Of a stretch of DNA of 64,000 nt, positions 48,781 through 57,977 are shown piece by piece (the first letter of the stretch is position 1; each line of letters starts with the position of its first letter). This stretch comes from Planctomycetota bacterium (GTDB taxonomy: Bacteria > Planctomycetota > UBA1135 > UBA2386), in assembly GCA_020638735.1 (NCBI GenBank), contig JACKHZ010000009.1, positions 620,001-684,000 on the forward strand, given 5' to 3'. Under the pieces are notes generated by a model. It did no database searches. It had not been told where the DNA came from and was given only the letters and a program-made list of their open reading frames with translations. The translations under genes were made by a program, and so were the position numbers.

Positions 48781-51723
48781 TCAGCGGTACCACTCGACGG
48801 TCGCGCTGTTGTCGACGGCGCCGCCGAGCACCAACACCCGGCCCGTCGCCGACAACGGCACCAGGCGCGCCGAGGAGCGGCCGACGACCATCGACCCCAC
48901 GGCGGCGAAGGTGCCCGAGGCGGGGTCGTATTCCTCCGCGCCGGACGGCGCGCTGATCGACAGGCCGGAGCCACCGACGACCAGCGCCCGCCCGTTCGGC
49001 AGCAGCGTCATCGCCGCCGCGCTGCGCGCAGCCGTCATGTCCCCCGTCGCCGTCCACGTGCCGTTCGCCGGATCGTAGAGCTCGGCGCTCGCCAACGCCG
49101 CGAACGCGGTCCCGCCGCCGCACACCAGCACGCGGCCGTCGGGCAGCCGCGCCGCGCACGGGTCCTCGCGCTCCGTCGTCAGCGAGCCGGTCGTCGACCA
49201 GGTGCCGGCGACCGGGTCGTAGAGCTCGCACGAGTCGAGCGGCGTCGTGCCGGCGTCGCGCCCGCCGATCACCAGCACGGTGCCGTCGCCGAGCTCGACC
49301 GCGCGGTGGTGCTGGCGCGCCGTCGCCATGCTGCCGGTGGAGGAGAAGGTGCCGGTGACGCGGTCGTAGCGCTCGGCGGTCGCCAGCAGGCCGTCGGCGA
49401 GGTTCCAGCCGCCGCAGACCAGCACGTCGCCGGTCCACAGCAGCGTGGCGCTCGCCCCCTGCCGCGCGGCGTTCATCGCGCCGGTCGCGACGAACGCACC
49501 CACCGCCGGGTCGTAGAGCTCGGCCGAGTCGAGCGAGAGGAGGAAGTTGCCGCCGCCGCAGACCAGGACCTCGCCGTCGTCGAGCCGCACCGCCATCGGG
49601 TCGCTGCGTCCCTCGAGCAACGCGCCCGTCGCCACCCAGGTGTCGGCCGACGGGTCGTAGAGCTCGGCGCTGCTGCTGGCGAGCGAGCCGCCGCTGGCGC
49701 CGGCCGCGACCAGCACCGTGCCGTCGCCGAGCTCCACGGCCAACGGCTTGCTGCGCTCGGCGGACATGTCGGCCGCGCGACGGAACGCCTGGTCGACGGC
49801 GAGCTGCGGATCGTAGACCTCCACCTCGGTCAGCATCGTGCCGCCGCCGTCGTCGCCGCCGGGCACCAACAGGGTGCCGTCGGGCAACCGCGCGACGCCC
49901 AGGCGTTCTCGCGCCGTGACCAGCGAACCGGCGGCGAACCACGCGTCGGCGACGGGCACGTAGACCTCGCACGAGGCGAGCGGGCCGCCGCCGTCGTTGC
50001 CGCCGAGCACGACGACGCGGCCGTTGGGCAGCAGCTCGGCGACCGCGTCGAAGCGCGCCGTCGCCAGCGACGCCGCCGGCAGGAACGTGTCGCTCGCCGG
50101 GTCGTAGCGCTCGCAGCTCACCAGGGCGTCGCTGCCGTCGCTGCCGCCGCCGATCAGCACCGTGCCGTCCGGCAGTCGCACCGCGAAGTGACGCATGCGC
50201 GCCGTCGTCAGCGCGTCGCCGCTCGGGGTGAAGGTGTCGGTGTCGGGGTCGTAGAGCTCGGCGCTGCCGAGCGCGCCGCCGTCATCGCCGCCGACCAGCA
50301 GCACGCGGCCGTCGGCGAGGCGCGTGGCGGTGTGCAGGTCGCGCGCGGCGACCATCGCGCCCGTCGCGGCGAAGGTGCCGGCGACCGGGTCGAAGCGTTC
50401 GCCGCTGGCCAGCGCGCCGCCGTCGTCGCCGCCGGTCAGCAGCACCGAGCCGTCGCCGAGCCGCGTGGCGGTCGCGCGCCGACGGGGCGCGTTCAGCGCG
50501 CCGGCCGTCGCAGCCCAGGTCCCGCTGTCCGGGGCGTAGAGCTCGGCAGCCGCGGTCGCCAGGTGGTCGCCGACGACCAACACGCGGCCGTCGCCGAGGC
50601 GCACCGCGGCGTGCTCGCTGCGTGTCTGCGTCATCGTGCCGGTCGCGCTCCAGGTCGCGCTCGACGACGCGAAGCGTTCGCAGCCGTCGTAGTAGTTGCT
50701 CGCCGAGAGGTGCTGACCGCCGGCGACCAGCACTTCGCCGTTGGCCAGCGTGGTGACGGTCGCGCGGCCGCGATGCGGCGACAGCGCGCTGCTCGCCGCG
50801 GCCGAGCCACCGACCACCGCCAACACCGCGCCGTCGCTGGCGACCTGGCTGCCGAACGTGTCGCCGACGAACAACGAGAAGCGCGCGCCGTCGTCGCCGG
50901 CCACCGCCGCTGCCGTCGTGTAGCTGTCCGCGGTCGCGCCGGGCACGACCACGTCGTCGCGATACCACTGGTAGCTCAGCGCGCCGCTGCCCGAGGCGAC
51001 GACCGAGAAGGTCGCGGTGGCGCCGGCAGCGACCAGGTCGTCGGCCGGTTGCAGGGTGATCACGAGCGGCGGCGCGGTCACCGTCAGCACCAGCGGCGCG
51101 GCGTCGACGCCGCCGTCGTTGCTGGCCGTGACCGTGTAGGTCGCCTGCGCCGCCGTCACCGTCGGCGTGCCGCTGACGATCCCGGTCGTGGCGTCGAGCG
51201 ACAGACCGTTCGGCAGCGCCGGCGAGACCGAGAACGTCGTCACCGTGCCGCCGCTGCTGGTCGGCACCAGCGACGCGATCGCGCTGCCGGCGTCGAAGCT
51301 CGCCGGCGAGTCCGGGTAGTCCACGACCGGCACCGCATCGGCGACGTAGACCACCAGCTCGCGCGTGGTGCTGCCGCCGGCGTTGGTCGCGGTCACCACG
51401 TAGGTCGCGCTGGCGGTGATCGCGGTCGGCGTGCCGCTGACGACGCCGGTCGACGGGTCGAGCGACAGGCCGTCCGGCAGGTCGGGCGCCACCGCGTAGC
51501 TGTCGACCGCGCCGCCCGCGCTCGACGGCGCGTTGGGCGCGATCGCGGCGCCCATCGCGTAGGTCACCGGGTTGTGCGCGTACTGCAGGCTGATCGGCGC
51601 GTCGACCGTGCCACCGCCGCCGCCGTCGCCCGGGTCACCGCCGCCGCCGGCGCACGCCGCCACGAACGGGAGCAGCCCTGCCGCAACCGACCGCCACCAC
51701 CGACCGATGCCCTGCTGTGCCAC
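48781..51723 (-). CDS. Kelch-repeat lipoprotein with Ig-like domains
   Basis: A 980-aa exported lipoprotein. The start GTG 51723 is chosen because GGAGGA lies 7 nt upstream. The signal peptide ends in LLPFVAAC, with Cys as lipid site, then a Gly/Asp-rich spacer. Two putative-Ig (He_PIG-like) domains follow, with the LPDGLSLDPSTGVVSGTPT and LPNGLSLDATTGIVSGTPT signatures, then an Ig-like domain with SYQWYRDDVVVPG. About 14 kelch motifs (L.DG.VLV.GG) fill the rest, enough for two seven-bladed propellers. It is likely a surface or periplasmic protein-binding scaffold. Confidence 0.87.
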   Translation of the reverse strand: MAQQGIGRWWRSVAAGLLPFVAACAGGGGDPGDGGGGGTVDAPISLQYAHNPVTYAMGAAIAPNAPSSAGGAVDSYAVAPDLPDGLSLDPSTGVVSGTPTAITASATYVVTATNAGGSTTRELVVYVADAVPVVDYPDSPASFDAGSAIASLVPTSSGGTVTTFSVSPALPNGLSLDATTGIVSGTPTVTAAQATYTVTASNDGGVDAAPLVLTVTAPPLVITLQPADDLVAAGATATFSVVASGSGALSYQWYRDDVVVPGATADSYTTAAAVAGDDGARFSLFVGDTFGSQVASDGAVLAVVGGSAAASSALSPHRGRATVTTLANGEVLVAGGQHLSASNYYDGCERFASSSATWSATGTMTQTRSEHAAVRLGDGRVLVVGDHLATAAAELYAPDSGTWAATAGALNAPRRRATATRLGDGSVLLTGGDDGGALASGERFDPVAGTFAATGAMVAARDLHTATRLADGRVLLVGGDDGGALGSAELYDPDTDTFTPSGDALTTARMRHFAVRLPDGTVLIGGGSDGSDALVSCERYDPASDTFLPAASLATARFDAVAELLPNGRVVVLGGNDGGGPLASCEVYVPVADAWFAAGSLVTARERLGVARLPDGTLLVPGGDDGGGTMLTEVEVYDPQLAVDQAFRRAADMSAERSKPLAVELGDGTVLVAAGASGGSLASSSAELYDPSADTWVATGALLEGRSDPMAVRLDDGEVLVCGGGNFLLSLDSAELYDPAVGAFVATGAMNAARQGASATLLWTGDVLVCGGWNLADGLLATAERYDRVTGTFSSTGSMATARQHHRAVELGDGTVLVIGGRDAGTTPLDSCELYDPVAGTWSTTGSLTTEREDPCAARLPDGRVLVCGGGTAFAALASAELYDPANGTWTATGDMTAARSAAAMTLLPNGRALVVGGSGLSISAPSGAEEYDPASGTFAAVGSMVVGRSSARLVPLSATGRVLVLGGAVDNSATVEWYR

Positions 51724-51730
51724 GCGACGA

Positions 51731-51736
51731 TCCTCC
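51731..51736 (-). promoter_or_regulatory. Ribosome binding site that sets the kelch lipoprotein start
   Basis: GGAGGA on the - strand lies 7 nt before GTG 51723. It favours that start over the GTG at 51762, which would add 13 residues with no signal-peptide benefit. Confidence 0.65.
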
Positions 51737-51786
51737 GCGTCGCTGATCGGTCCCCGCAGCACCCGGCCTGAAGGGCGGCGCCCCGC

Positions 51787-52908
51787 TCAGAGCCAACGTT
51801 CGACGGCGGCGAGCACGGCGGCAGGTTCGATCAGCGCCTGGCAGTGCGGCACGCGGTCGCAGCGCGGCAGGTAGCAGCACAGGCAGTCGAGGCCGGGCGG
51901 CACGACCTTCTCGCCGCGGCCGTAGAGCTCGATCTCGGCGGCCGACGTCGGGCCGAACAGCACCACCGCCGGCTTCTTGCGCGCGGCGGCGCAATGCACG
52001 GCGAGCGAATCGCTGGTCACCACCACGCGGCAGTGGTCGATCAGCGCGGCGAAGCGGCCGTAGGAGTTGTGATTGCCGCCGTCGTAGACCGGCAGCTCGG
52101 CGGCGAACGCGAGCAGGTCGCGGTGGCGCTGCACCTCCTCCGGCCCGCCGAGCAGCAGCACCGCCAGGCCGCGCGCCGCGCACGCCGACAGGAACGCCTC
52201 CTGGTGCTCGCGCGTCCACTGCTTGTAGGCCCAGCGGCCGCCGGCGCCGGTGTTGAGGCCGATCAGCGGCAGGTCGGTGCCGAGCCCCTGCACGAACGCC
52301 GCCGCCGCTGCGCGCTCGGCGCGCGACGGCTCGAGGATCGGCTCGCGAACGCCGTCGCGCGGCAGGCCGAGCACGTCGGCGACCAGCTGCTGGTAGGTCT
52401 CGCGGTTCGCCTTCTTGGCGGCGTCGCTGAGCCCCATCGCCAGCCAGCGCGCGGCGCCGTCGCCGAGCGGCACGACGCGGCCGCGATCGTCGCGGGTGTA
52501 GCCGCGTCGTTCGGCGCCGTTCGCCATCGCCGCGAGCACCGCCGCGTCGGGGTCTGCGTCGGGGCACAGCACCACGTCGTAGCGCTCGGTCTGCAGCCGC
52601 GCCGCGGTGCAGGCGTCGTCGGTGGTCAGGACCTCGTCGACCAGCGGGTTGCCGGCGAACAGGCTCGCCGCGGAGCGGCGCGTCAGCCAGGTCACGTGCG
52701 CCCCGGGCCACACGGCGTGCATCGCCGGCAGGAACGCCGTGGTGCGCAGCACATCGCCGGTCGCCGCCAGCTTGACCACCAGCAGCCGGTGCCGGATCGG
52801 GTCGTACTCGTCGCAGCCGCGACAGACCTTGCCGCGCTGCTTGTGCGGCGCGCACGGCCGGTCCCAGCGGATGTGGCGGCAATCGGTCTTGAGCTCGGGA
52901 TCGGTCAC
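51787..52908 (-). CDS. GT9 family (heptosyltransferase-like) glycosyltransferase
   Basis: A 373-aa enzyme of the ADP-heptose:LPS heptosyltransferase family. RLLVVKLAATGDVLRTTAFL is the GT9 opening; the second Rossmann domain has LIGLNTGAGGRWAYKQWTRE, VLLLGGPEE, and the late VVTSDSLAVHCAAARKKPAV followed by LFGPTSAAEIELYG. These bind the nucleotide sugar. Unusually, a Cys-rich N-terminal extension (DCRHIRWDRPCAPHKQRGKV, then CRGCDEY) and a C-terminal CLCCYLPRC cluster may bind metal. It probably acts on LPS core or a similar glycan. Confidence 0.87.
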   Translation of the reverse strand: MTDPELKTDCRHIRWDRPCAPHKQRGKVCRGCDEYDPIRHRLLVVKLAATGDVLRTTAFLPAMHAVWPGAHVTWLTRRSAASLFAGNPLVDEVLTTDDACTAARLQTERYDVVLCPDADPDAAVLAAMANGAERRGYTRDDRGRVVPLGDGAARWLAMGLSDAAKKANRETYQQLVADVLGLPRDGVREPILEPSRAERAAAAAFVQGLGTDLPLIGLNTGAGGRWAYKQWTREHQEAFLSACAARGLAVLLLGGPEEVQRHRDLLAFAAELPVYDGGNHNSYGRFAALIDHCRVVVTSDSLAVHCAAARKKPAVVLFGPTSAAEIELYGRGEKVVPPGLDCLCCYLPRCDRVPHCQALIEPAAVLAAVERWL

Positions 52909-52995
52909 GCTGCTGCGGGTTATCGGCAGGGCGAGGCGCCCGACGACAGCCGCAAAGCTACCGGCCGGCCGCCGGCGGGACTACGGTTCCGCGCC

Positions 52996-53562
52996 ATGAC
53001 CGACCTCGCCTCCCTGTGGCTGCCGATCCTGCTGTCGGCGGTGTTCGTCTTCGTCGCCAGCTCCGTGATCCACATGGCCCTGCCGCTGCACAAGAGCGAC
53101 TACCGGCGCCTGCCGGACGACGACGGCGTGCGCGACGCGCTGCGCAAGGCCGGCGTCGGCCCCGGGCAGTACATGTTCCCCGGCTGCGAGTCGATGAAGG
53201 ACCTGGGCTCGCCGGAGATGCAGGCGAAGTTCGCGCAGGGCCCGGTCGGCGTGCTCGTCGTGCGGCCGAACGGCATGCCGGCGATGGGCAAGTCGCTCGG
53301 CCAGTGGTTCGTGTTCTGCCTCGTGGTCGCCGTGTTCACCGCCTACCTGACCGGCCTCGCGCTCGGCCCGGGCGCCCACTACGGCCAGGTGTTCCGCATC
53401 GCCGGCACGGTGGCGATGCTCGGCTACGCGTTCTCCAGCGTCACCGACTCGATCTGGAAGGGCGTGTCGTGGGGCACGACGCTCAAGTTCGTGTTCGACG
53501 GCACCGTCTACGCGCTGGTGACGGCCGGCACCTTCGGCTGGCTGTGGCCGGCGGCGGCCTGA
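52996..53562 (+). CDS. Conserved membrane protein of unknown function
   Basis: A 188-aa protein that looks like a widespread family without a name I can give. It has an N-terminal transmembrane helix (LPILLSAVFVFVASSVIHMA), a soluble stretch with LPLHKSDYRRLPDDDGVRDAL, YMFPGCESMKDLGSPEM and GPVGVLVVRPNGMPAMGKSL, and then three more hydrophobic segments ending VYALVTAGTFGWLWPAAA. The conserved middle is probably periplasmic or cytosolic. It is divergent from the GT9 gene across 87 nt. There is no functional clue. Confidence 0.82.
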   Translation: MTDLASLWLPILLSAVFVFVASSVIHMALPLHKSDYRRLPDDDGVRDALRKAGVGPGQYMFPGCESMKDLGSPEMQAKFAQGPVGVLVVRPNGMPAMGKSLGQWFVFCLVVAVFTAYLTGLALGPGAHYGQVFRIAGTVAMLGYAFSSVTDSIWKGVSWGTTLKFVFDGTVYALVTAGTFGWLWPAAA

Positions 53563-53573
53563 GCCGCGCGCCG

Positions 53574-54059
53574 TCAGCGATCGAAGCGGATGCCCTCGTG
53601 TTCGGGGGTCAGCGCCAACGCCGCCGCCGCCTGGAAGATCGCGGTGACCGGCACCAGCCCGACCGGGCGCCCCTCGTCGACGACGGGCACGAAGTCGAGG
53701 CGCGTCGGCAGCCCGCGCCGCACGATCGTCAGCAGGCGGTCCTGGGGCGCCACCACCGGCACGTCGAGCACGAGCGCCTCACCGCACGACATCACCAGCC
53801 GCTCGCGCGCCTGCAGCAGCAGCTCTTCGCCGTCGTGGGCCGCGTCCTGCGCCGGTCCGACCAGCATGCGGATCAGCAGCTTGGCGGTCAGCATGCCGGC
53901 GAAGCGGCCGTCGTCGTCGACCACCATCACGGCGTTGGGCAGCTCCTCGACGCCCTGCACCTCGCGCAGCACGCGCATCGCCTCGCCGAGGGTCTGCGTC
54001 GCGCGCACGGTGCGGAACGCGGTGCGCATCAGGTCGCGGGCGCGCACCGGCTCAGCCAT
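53574..54059 (-). CDS. CBS-domain pair protein
   Basis: A 161-aa protein with two CBS domains in tandem: DLMRTAFRTVRATQTLGEAM with AVMVVDDDGRFAGMLTAKLL, and VPVVAPQDRLLTIVRRGLPT with FVPVVDEGRPVGLVPVTAIF. CBS pairs bind adenine nucleotides and act as energy sensors. Its start overlaps the end of the SulP gene by 8 nt, and SulP itself ends in a CBS pair, so this protein probably regulates or associates with that transporter. Confidence 0.88.
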   Translation of the reverse strand: MAEPVRARDLMRTAFRTVRATQTLGEAMRVLREVQGVEELPNAVMVVDDDGRFAGMLTAKLLIRMLVGPAQDAAHDGEELLLQARERLVMSCGEALVLDVPVVAPQDRLLTIVRRGLPTRLDFVPVVDEGRPVGLVPVTAIFQAAAALALTPEHEGIRFDR

Positions 54060-56397
54060 CGCCGCGCTCCTCCCCGACGTCGTCGCGTTCGGGCAGCGCC
54101 GTCAGCGCGTCGCCGAGGCCCGCCAACAGCGAGTTGGAGGTGCAGTAGCCCTTCAGCCGGCCCGCCTCGTCGCAGATCGGCACGACACCCTGATCGTTGT
54201 CGGCGGCCGTGCGCAGCAGCGTCGCCAGCGGCGTGTCCGCGCGGTGGCGCACGACGTCGGTGCGCGCCACCTGGCTGACCGGCCGCAGGAAGTGGCGCCG
54301 CAGCAGTTCGGCGAGCTGGGCGTCGTCGAGCGCGTCGGCGTCGACGGCCTCGCTGCCCTCGACCAGCGCGCGCAGCACGTGCCAGCGCGACAGCTCGCCG
54401 AACAGCGCCGTGTCGCGGTCGCGCAGGAACAGCGGCGCCGGGTTGATCGACGCGCGGTGCTTCTGCTGCTCGGAGAACAGCCAGACCGCCTCACGCGTCT
54501 GGTGCTCGTTGCCGAACAGCGGGAACGCGGTGGTCATCAGCTGCTGCGCCGCGATCGGCGCCGGGCCGCGCTGCAGCGCCACCTCGGTGGCGCGCCCCGC
54601 CTCGCGGCGCCGCCGCCGTTCGATGCGCTCGTGCCGCTGGTGCACGGCGTTGGCCCGCGCGATCGCCAGCCACGTCGATTGGAACATGCGGCTGTCGGAG
54701 TAGAAGATGTTCTCCTCGCCGATGCGGCGCCGCAGGCCGGTCTTGGTCAGCAGCTTCTCGAGGTCCTTGCCGATGCCGCAGACGACCAGGTAGACGCGCC
54801 GCTCGTGCAGCAGCGCGTAGAACTGCTCGAGCATCGCCATCGCCGTGCTGCCGGCGGCGCGCAGCCGCTTCATGCGCAGCACGACGACCCGCGTCTCCGG
54901 CGTCAGCGCGCTGAGCAGCTCGGTGTCGAGGTCCTCGGCCGCGGCGAAGTAGATGTCCCCCGACATGTTGATCGTCACCACCGGCGACGGCGGCGCGCTG
55001 CGCATCGGCACCTCGTCGAAGTCGCCGTCCGGCCGCGAGACGAGCTGCGTCAGGTCGGTGCGGCCGGTCGCGCGCAGGATCACGAACAGCGACAGACCGA
55101 CGCCGACGTAGATCGCCGTCTGTAGCGGCAGCACCAGCGTCGAGACCAGCGTCCCGACCAGCACGATCTGTGAGTTGCGCCCCGACTGCCAGCTCAGCCG
55201 GATGCGCTCCCGGTCGACCATCGAGTAGGCGATGACGATGATCATGCCGGCCAGCGCCGGCTTCGGGATGTAGTTGGCGACCGGCCCGAACAGCAGCAGC
55301 GTCGCCGCGGTCCACCCCGCCGAGAACACCGCCGCCATGCGCGTTCGCCCGCCCGAGCGGTAGCAGACCGTCGTGCGCAGGAACGAGCCGGAGGCCGCGA
55401 AGCACGAGAAGAACGCGCCGACGATCTTCGACGCGCCCTGCCCGACCAGCTCGCGGCTGAAGTCGAGGCGCTGCCGCGACGAGCGCGCCACCATGCGCGA
55501 GATCGACGTCGCCTCGATCAGGCTCAGGATCGACACCGCGAGCGCGCCGGGCACGAACTCGGCGGTCAGCGCGAGGTCGGGGCGCCGCAGCAGCTCCGGC
55601 ACGTGGAAGATGTCGAGGCTGCCGCGGATGCCCGGTTCGATGTCCTTGATGATCTCGACCTTGCTGCCCGGCTCCAGCAGGTGCCAGCCGAGCAGGTAGG
55701 AGACGGCGCCGGACACGGCGATGCCGAGCAGCGCGCCGGGCACGCGCTTCAGCCGCGGGTGCATCTTCGGCAGCAGCACCATCAGCGCCGTCAGCGCGCC
55801 GATCGCCAGCGCGTGGAAGTTGGTGCGCCCGACGCGCTCGGCAGTCGCGATCACGACCTCGACGGTGCGCGTCGCGCCGGCCTCGTGGATCGACACGCCG
55901 AGCACGTTGTGCACCTGGTTGACGGCGATCAGCACGCCGGCGCCGGCGGTGAAGCCGACGACGACCGAGTTGGCGACGTAGCGCACGACGCCGCCGAAGC
56001 GCAGCAGGCCGACCGTCAGCTGCACGACGCCGGACATCAGCGACAGCAGCAGGATCGCCTCGAACACCGTGACGCCCGGGTGGCTGTCGGCGAGGTGCAC
56101 GGTCAGGCTGAACAGCACCAGCGACAGGCCGTTGGTCGGGCCGGTGACGAGGTGGCGCGAGCTGCCGAGCAGCGCGGCGACCGCGCAGGAGACGATCGCC
56201 GTGTAGAGGCCGTAGACCGGCGGCAGCCCGGCGACCAGCGCGTAGGCCATCGCCTGCGGCACGCCGAGGATCGCCACGGTCAGGCCCGCCACCACGTCGG
56301 CCCGCAGGCTGCCCCGCAGGTAGGCGGCGAGGTTGGAGGGCTCCTCGGAAGTCACGGCCCGGACGATCCTAGTCAACCGGCGCCCGAGTTGGCACAC
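54052..56397 (-). CDS. SulP-family anion transporter with STAS and CBS domains
   Basis: A 781-aa transporter (GTG 56355, giving 767 aa, is a plausible alternative start). Residues about 25-430 are the SulP membrane domain: VVAGLTVAILGVPQAMAYAL, GLPPVYGLYTAIVSC and FSCFAASGSFLRTTVCYRSG. A STAS domain follows (VVTINMSGDIYFAAAEDLD; RLRAAGSTAMAMLEQFY). The C-terminal 200 residues have a linker and a CBS-like pair ending VVPICDEAGRLKGYCTSNSL. SulP proteins carry sulfate, bicarbonate or other anions; the substrate here is unknown. It is divergent from the GAPDH gene. Confidence 0.9.
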   Translation of the reverse strand: MCQLGRRLTRIVRAVTSEEPSNLAAYLRGSLRADVVAGLTVAILGVPQAMAYALVAGLPPVYGLYTAIVSCAVAALLGSSRHLVTGPTNGLSLVLFSLTVHLADSHPGVTVFEAILLLSLMSGVVQLTVGLLRFGGVVRYVANSVVVGFTAGAGVLIAVNQVHNVLGVSIHEAGATRTVEVVIATAERVGRTNFHALAIGALTALMVLLPKMHPRLKRVPGALLGIAVSGAVSYLLGWHLLEPGSKVEIIKDIEPGIRGSLDIFHVPELLRRPDLALTAEFVPGALAVSILSLIEATSISRMVARSSRQRLDFSRELVGQGASKIVGAFFSCFAASGSFLRTTVCYRSGGRTRMAAVFSAGWTAATLLLFGPVANYIPKPALAGMIIVIAYSMVDRERIRLSWQSGRNSQIVLVGTLVSTLVLPLQTAIYVGVGLSLFVILRATGRTDLTQLVSRPDGDFDEVPMRSAPPSPVVTINMSGDIYFAAAEDLDTELLSALTPETRVVVLRMKRLRAAGSTAMAMLEQFYALLHERRVYLVVCGIGKDLEKLLTKTGLRRRIGEENIFYSDSRMFQSTWLAIARANAVHQRHERIERRRRREAGRATEVALQRGPAPIAAQQLMTTAFPLFGNEHQTREAVWLFSEQQKHRASINPAPLFLRDRDTALFGELSRWHVLRALVEGSEAVDADALDDAQLAELLRRHFLRPVSQVARTDVVRHRADTPLATLLRTAADNDQGVVPICDEAGRLKGYCTSNSLLAGLGDALTALPERDDVGEERGDG

Positions 56398-56509
56398 CCG
56401 TCCCCGATGCCATCGGCCCGGCGGCCCGCCGCCGGGCCCGCGGCCGATTCCTCGGCGCTCCGTCGTTTTGCCGAACAGGCCCGCCGGCTAGGCTCGCTGG
56501 CCGAAAACC

Positions 56510-57958
56510 ATGACCCAAGAACTCAGCGATCGTCATCTCCAGGACTGGAACGAGCGCGTCTGCCTCGCCGAGGCGGCGGTGCCCATCATCGGCAAGCTGT
56601 TCCGCGACCACAGCGTGGTGCCGACGATGTACGGCCGCCCGCTGATCGAGAAGGCGCCGATCGACATCCTGCGCGAGCACCGCTGGGTGCGGAAGGTCGA
56701 GGAGAAGGAGCTGTCGATCCGCGACACGTTCCCGCTGCTGCAGCACCTCGCGACGATGAACCCGCGGCCGTGCCGGGTCGACCTCGGCAAGCTCGGCGTC
56801 AAGTGGATCCGCGGCGGCCGCAAGCCCGACGTCGCCGGCTTCATGGCCGAGCAGCTGAAGGAGCTGACGACGCTGCCGGAGAAGGTCATCGAGCGCCCGC
56901 AGGACGTCGTGCTCTACGGTTTCGGCCGCATCGGCCGCCTGCTGGCGCGCCTGCTGATCGAGCGCACCGGCAGCGGCGACGCGCTGCGCCTGCGCGCGAT
57001 CGTCGTGCGCAAGGGCTCGGACGACGACCTGAAGAAGCGCGCCAACCTGCTGCGCCGCGATTCGGTGCACGGCCGCTTCACCGGCTCGATCGTCGTCGAC
57101 GAGGAGAACAGCGCGCTGATCGCCAACGGCCGCTTCATCAAGGTGATCTACGCCGGCGCGCCGAACGAGATCGACTACACCGCGCACGGCATCGACAACG
57201 CGATCGTCATCGACAACACCGGCGCGTGGCGCGACAGCAAGGGGCTCGGCAAGCACCTCGAGGCGAAGGGCGTCGCCAAGGTGCTGCTGACCGCGCCGGG
57301 CAAGGGCGAGATCAAGAACATCGTGTTCGGCGTCAACGACGACCAGATCCTGCCCGACGACAAGATCGTCTCGGCGGCGAGCTGCACGACCAACGCGATC
57401 ACGCCGGTGCTGCGCGCGGTGCTCGACGGCTTCGGCGTCGTCGGCGGGCACGTCGAGACGGTGCACTCGTACACCAACGACCAGAACCTGATCGACAACT
57501 ACCACAAGAAGACCCGCCGCGGCCGCGCCGCCGGGCTCAACATGGTGATCACCGAGACTGGCGCGGCGAAGGCCGTTGCCAAGGCGATCCCGGAGCTGGC
57601 CGGCAAGCTGTCGGGCAACGCGATCCGCGTGCCGACGCCGAACGTGTCGATGGCGATCCTCAACCTGCAGCTGCAGAAGCCGACCACCGTCGCGGAGCTC
57701 AACGAGTTCCTGCGCAAGGAGGCGCTGTGGGGCAAGATGTCGCTGCAGATCGACTACACGACGTCGACCGAGATCGCCTCGACCGACCTCGTCGGCAGCC
57801 GCTACGCCGGCGTCGTCGACGCCGCCGCGACCATCGTCAACGGCGATCGCGCGGTGCTGTATGTCTGGTACGACAACGAGTTCGGCTACAGCATGCAGGT
57901 CGTGCGCGCGACCCAGAAGATGGCGGGCATCCAGTACGTGACCCTGCCGCGCAGCTGA
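56510..57958 (+). CDS. gap: Glyceraldehyde-3-phosphate dehydrogenase, long form
   Basis: A 482-aa GAPDH. The first about 130 residues are an extension absent in standard 335-aa GAPDH (SDRHLQDWNERVCLAEAAV, GRPLIEKAPIDILREHRWV), as in a known long-form bacterial subfamily. The Rossmann fold begins VVLYGFGRIGRLLARLL near 132, the active-site Cys292 lies in SAASCTTNAITP, and the GAPDH-specific NEFGYSMQVV-type end is present. Glycolysis or gluconeogenesis is likely. Long-form enzymes are often used in the gluconeogenic direction. NAD versus NADP specificity is not clear. Confidence 0.92.
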   Translation: MTQELSDRHLQDWNERVCLAEAAVPIIGKLFRDHSVVPTMYGRPLIEKAPIDILREHRWVRKVEEKELSIRDTFPLLQHLATMNPRPCRVDLGKLGVKWIRGGRKPDVAGFMAEQLKELTTLPEKVIERPQDVVLYGFGRIGRLLARLLIERTGSGDALRLRAIVVRKGSDDDLKKRANLLRRDSVHGRFTGSIVVDEENSALIANGRFIKVIYAGAPNEIDYTAHGIDNAIVIDNTGAWRDSKGLGKHLEAKGVAKVLLTAPGKGEIKNIVFGVNDDQILPDDKIVSAASCTTNAITPVLRAVLDGFGVVGGHVETVHSYTNDQNLIDNYHKKTRRGRAAGLNMVITETGAAKAVAKAIPELAGKLSGNAIRVPTPNVSMAILNLQLQKPTTVAELNEFLRKEALWGKMSLQIDYTTSTEIASTDLVGSRYAGVVDAAATIVNGDRAVLYVWYDNEFGYSMQVVRATQKMAGIQYVTLPRS

Positions 57959-57977
57959 GCATCGCCTTCGCGTGGCG

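Noticed and set aside
48472..51771. 1099-aa open frame on the + strand opposite the kelch lipoprotein
   Set aside because: It is an antisense shadow, dominated by Arg/Ala/Gly. The - strand has a signal peptide, lipobox, Ig-like signatures and regular kelch motifs.
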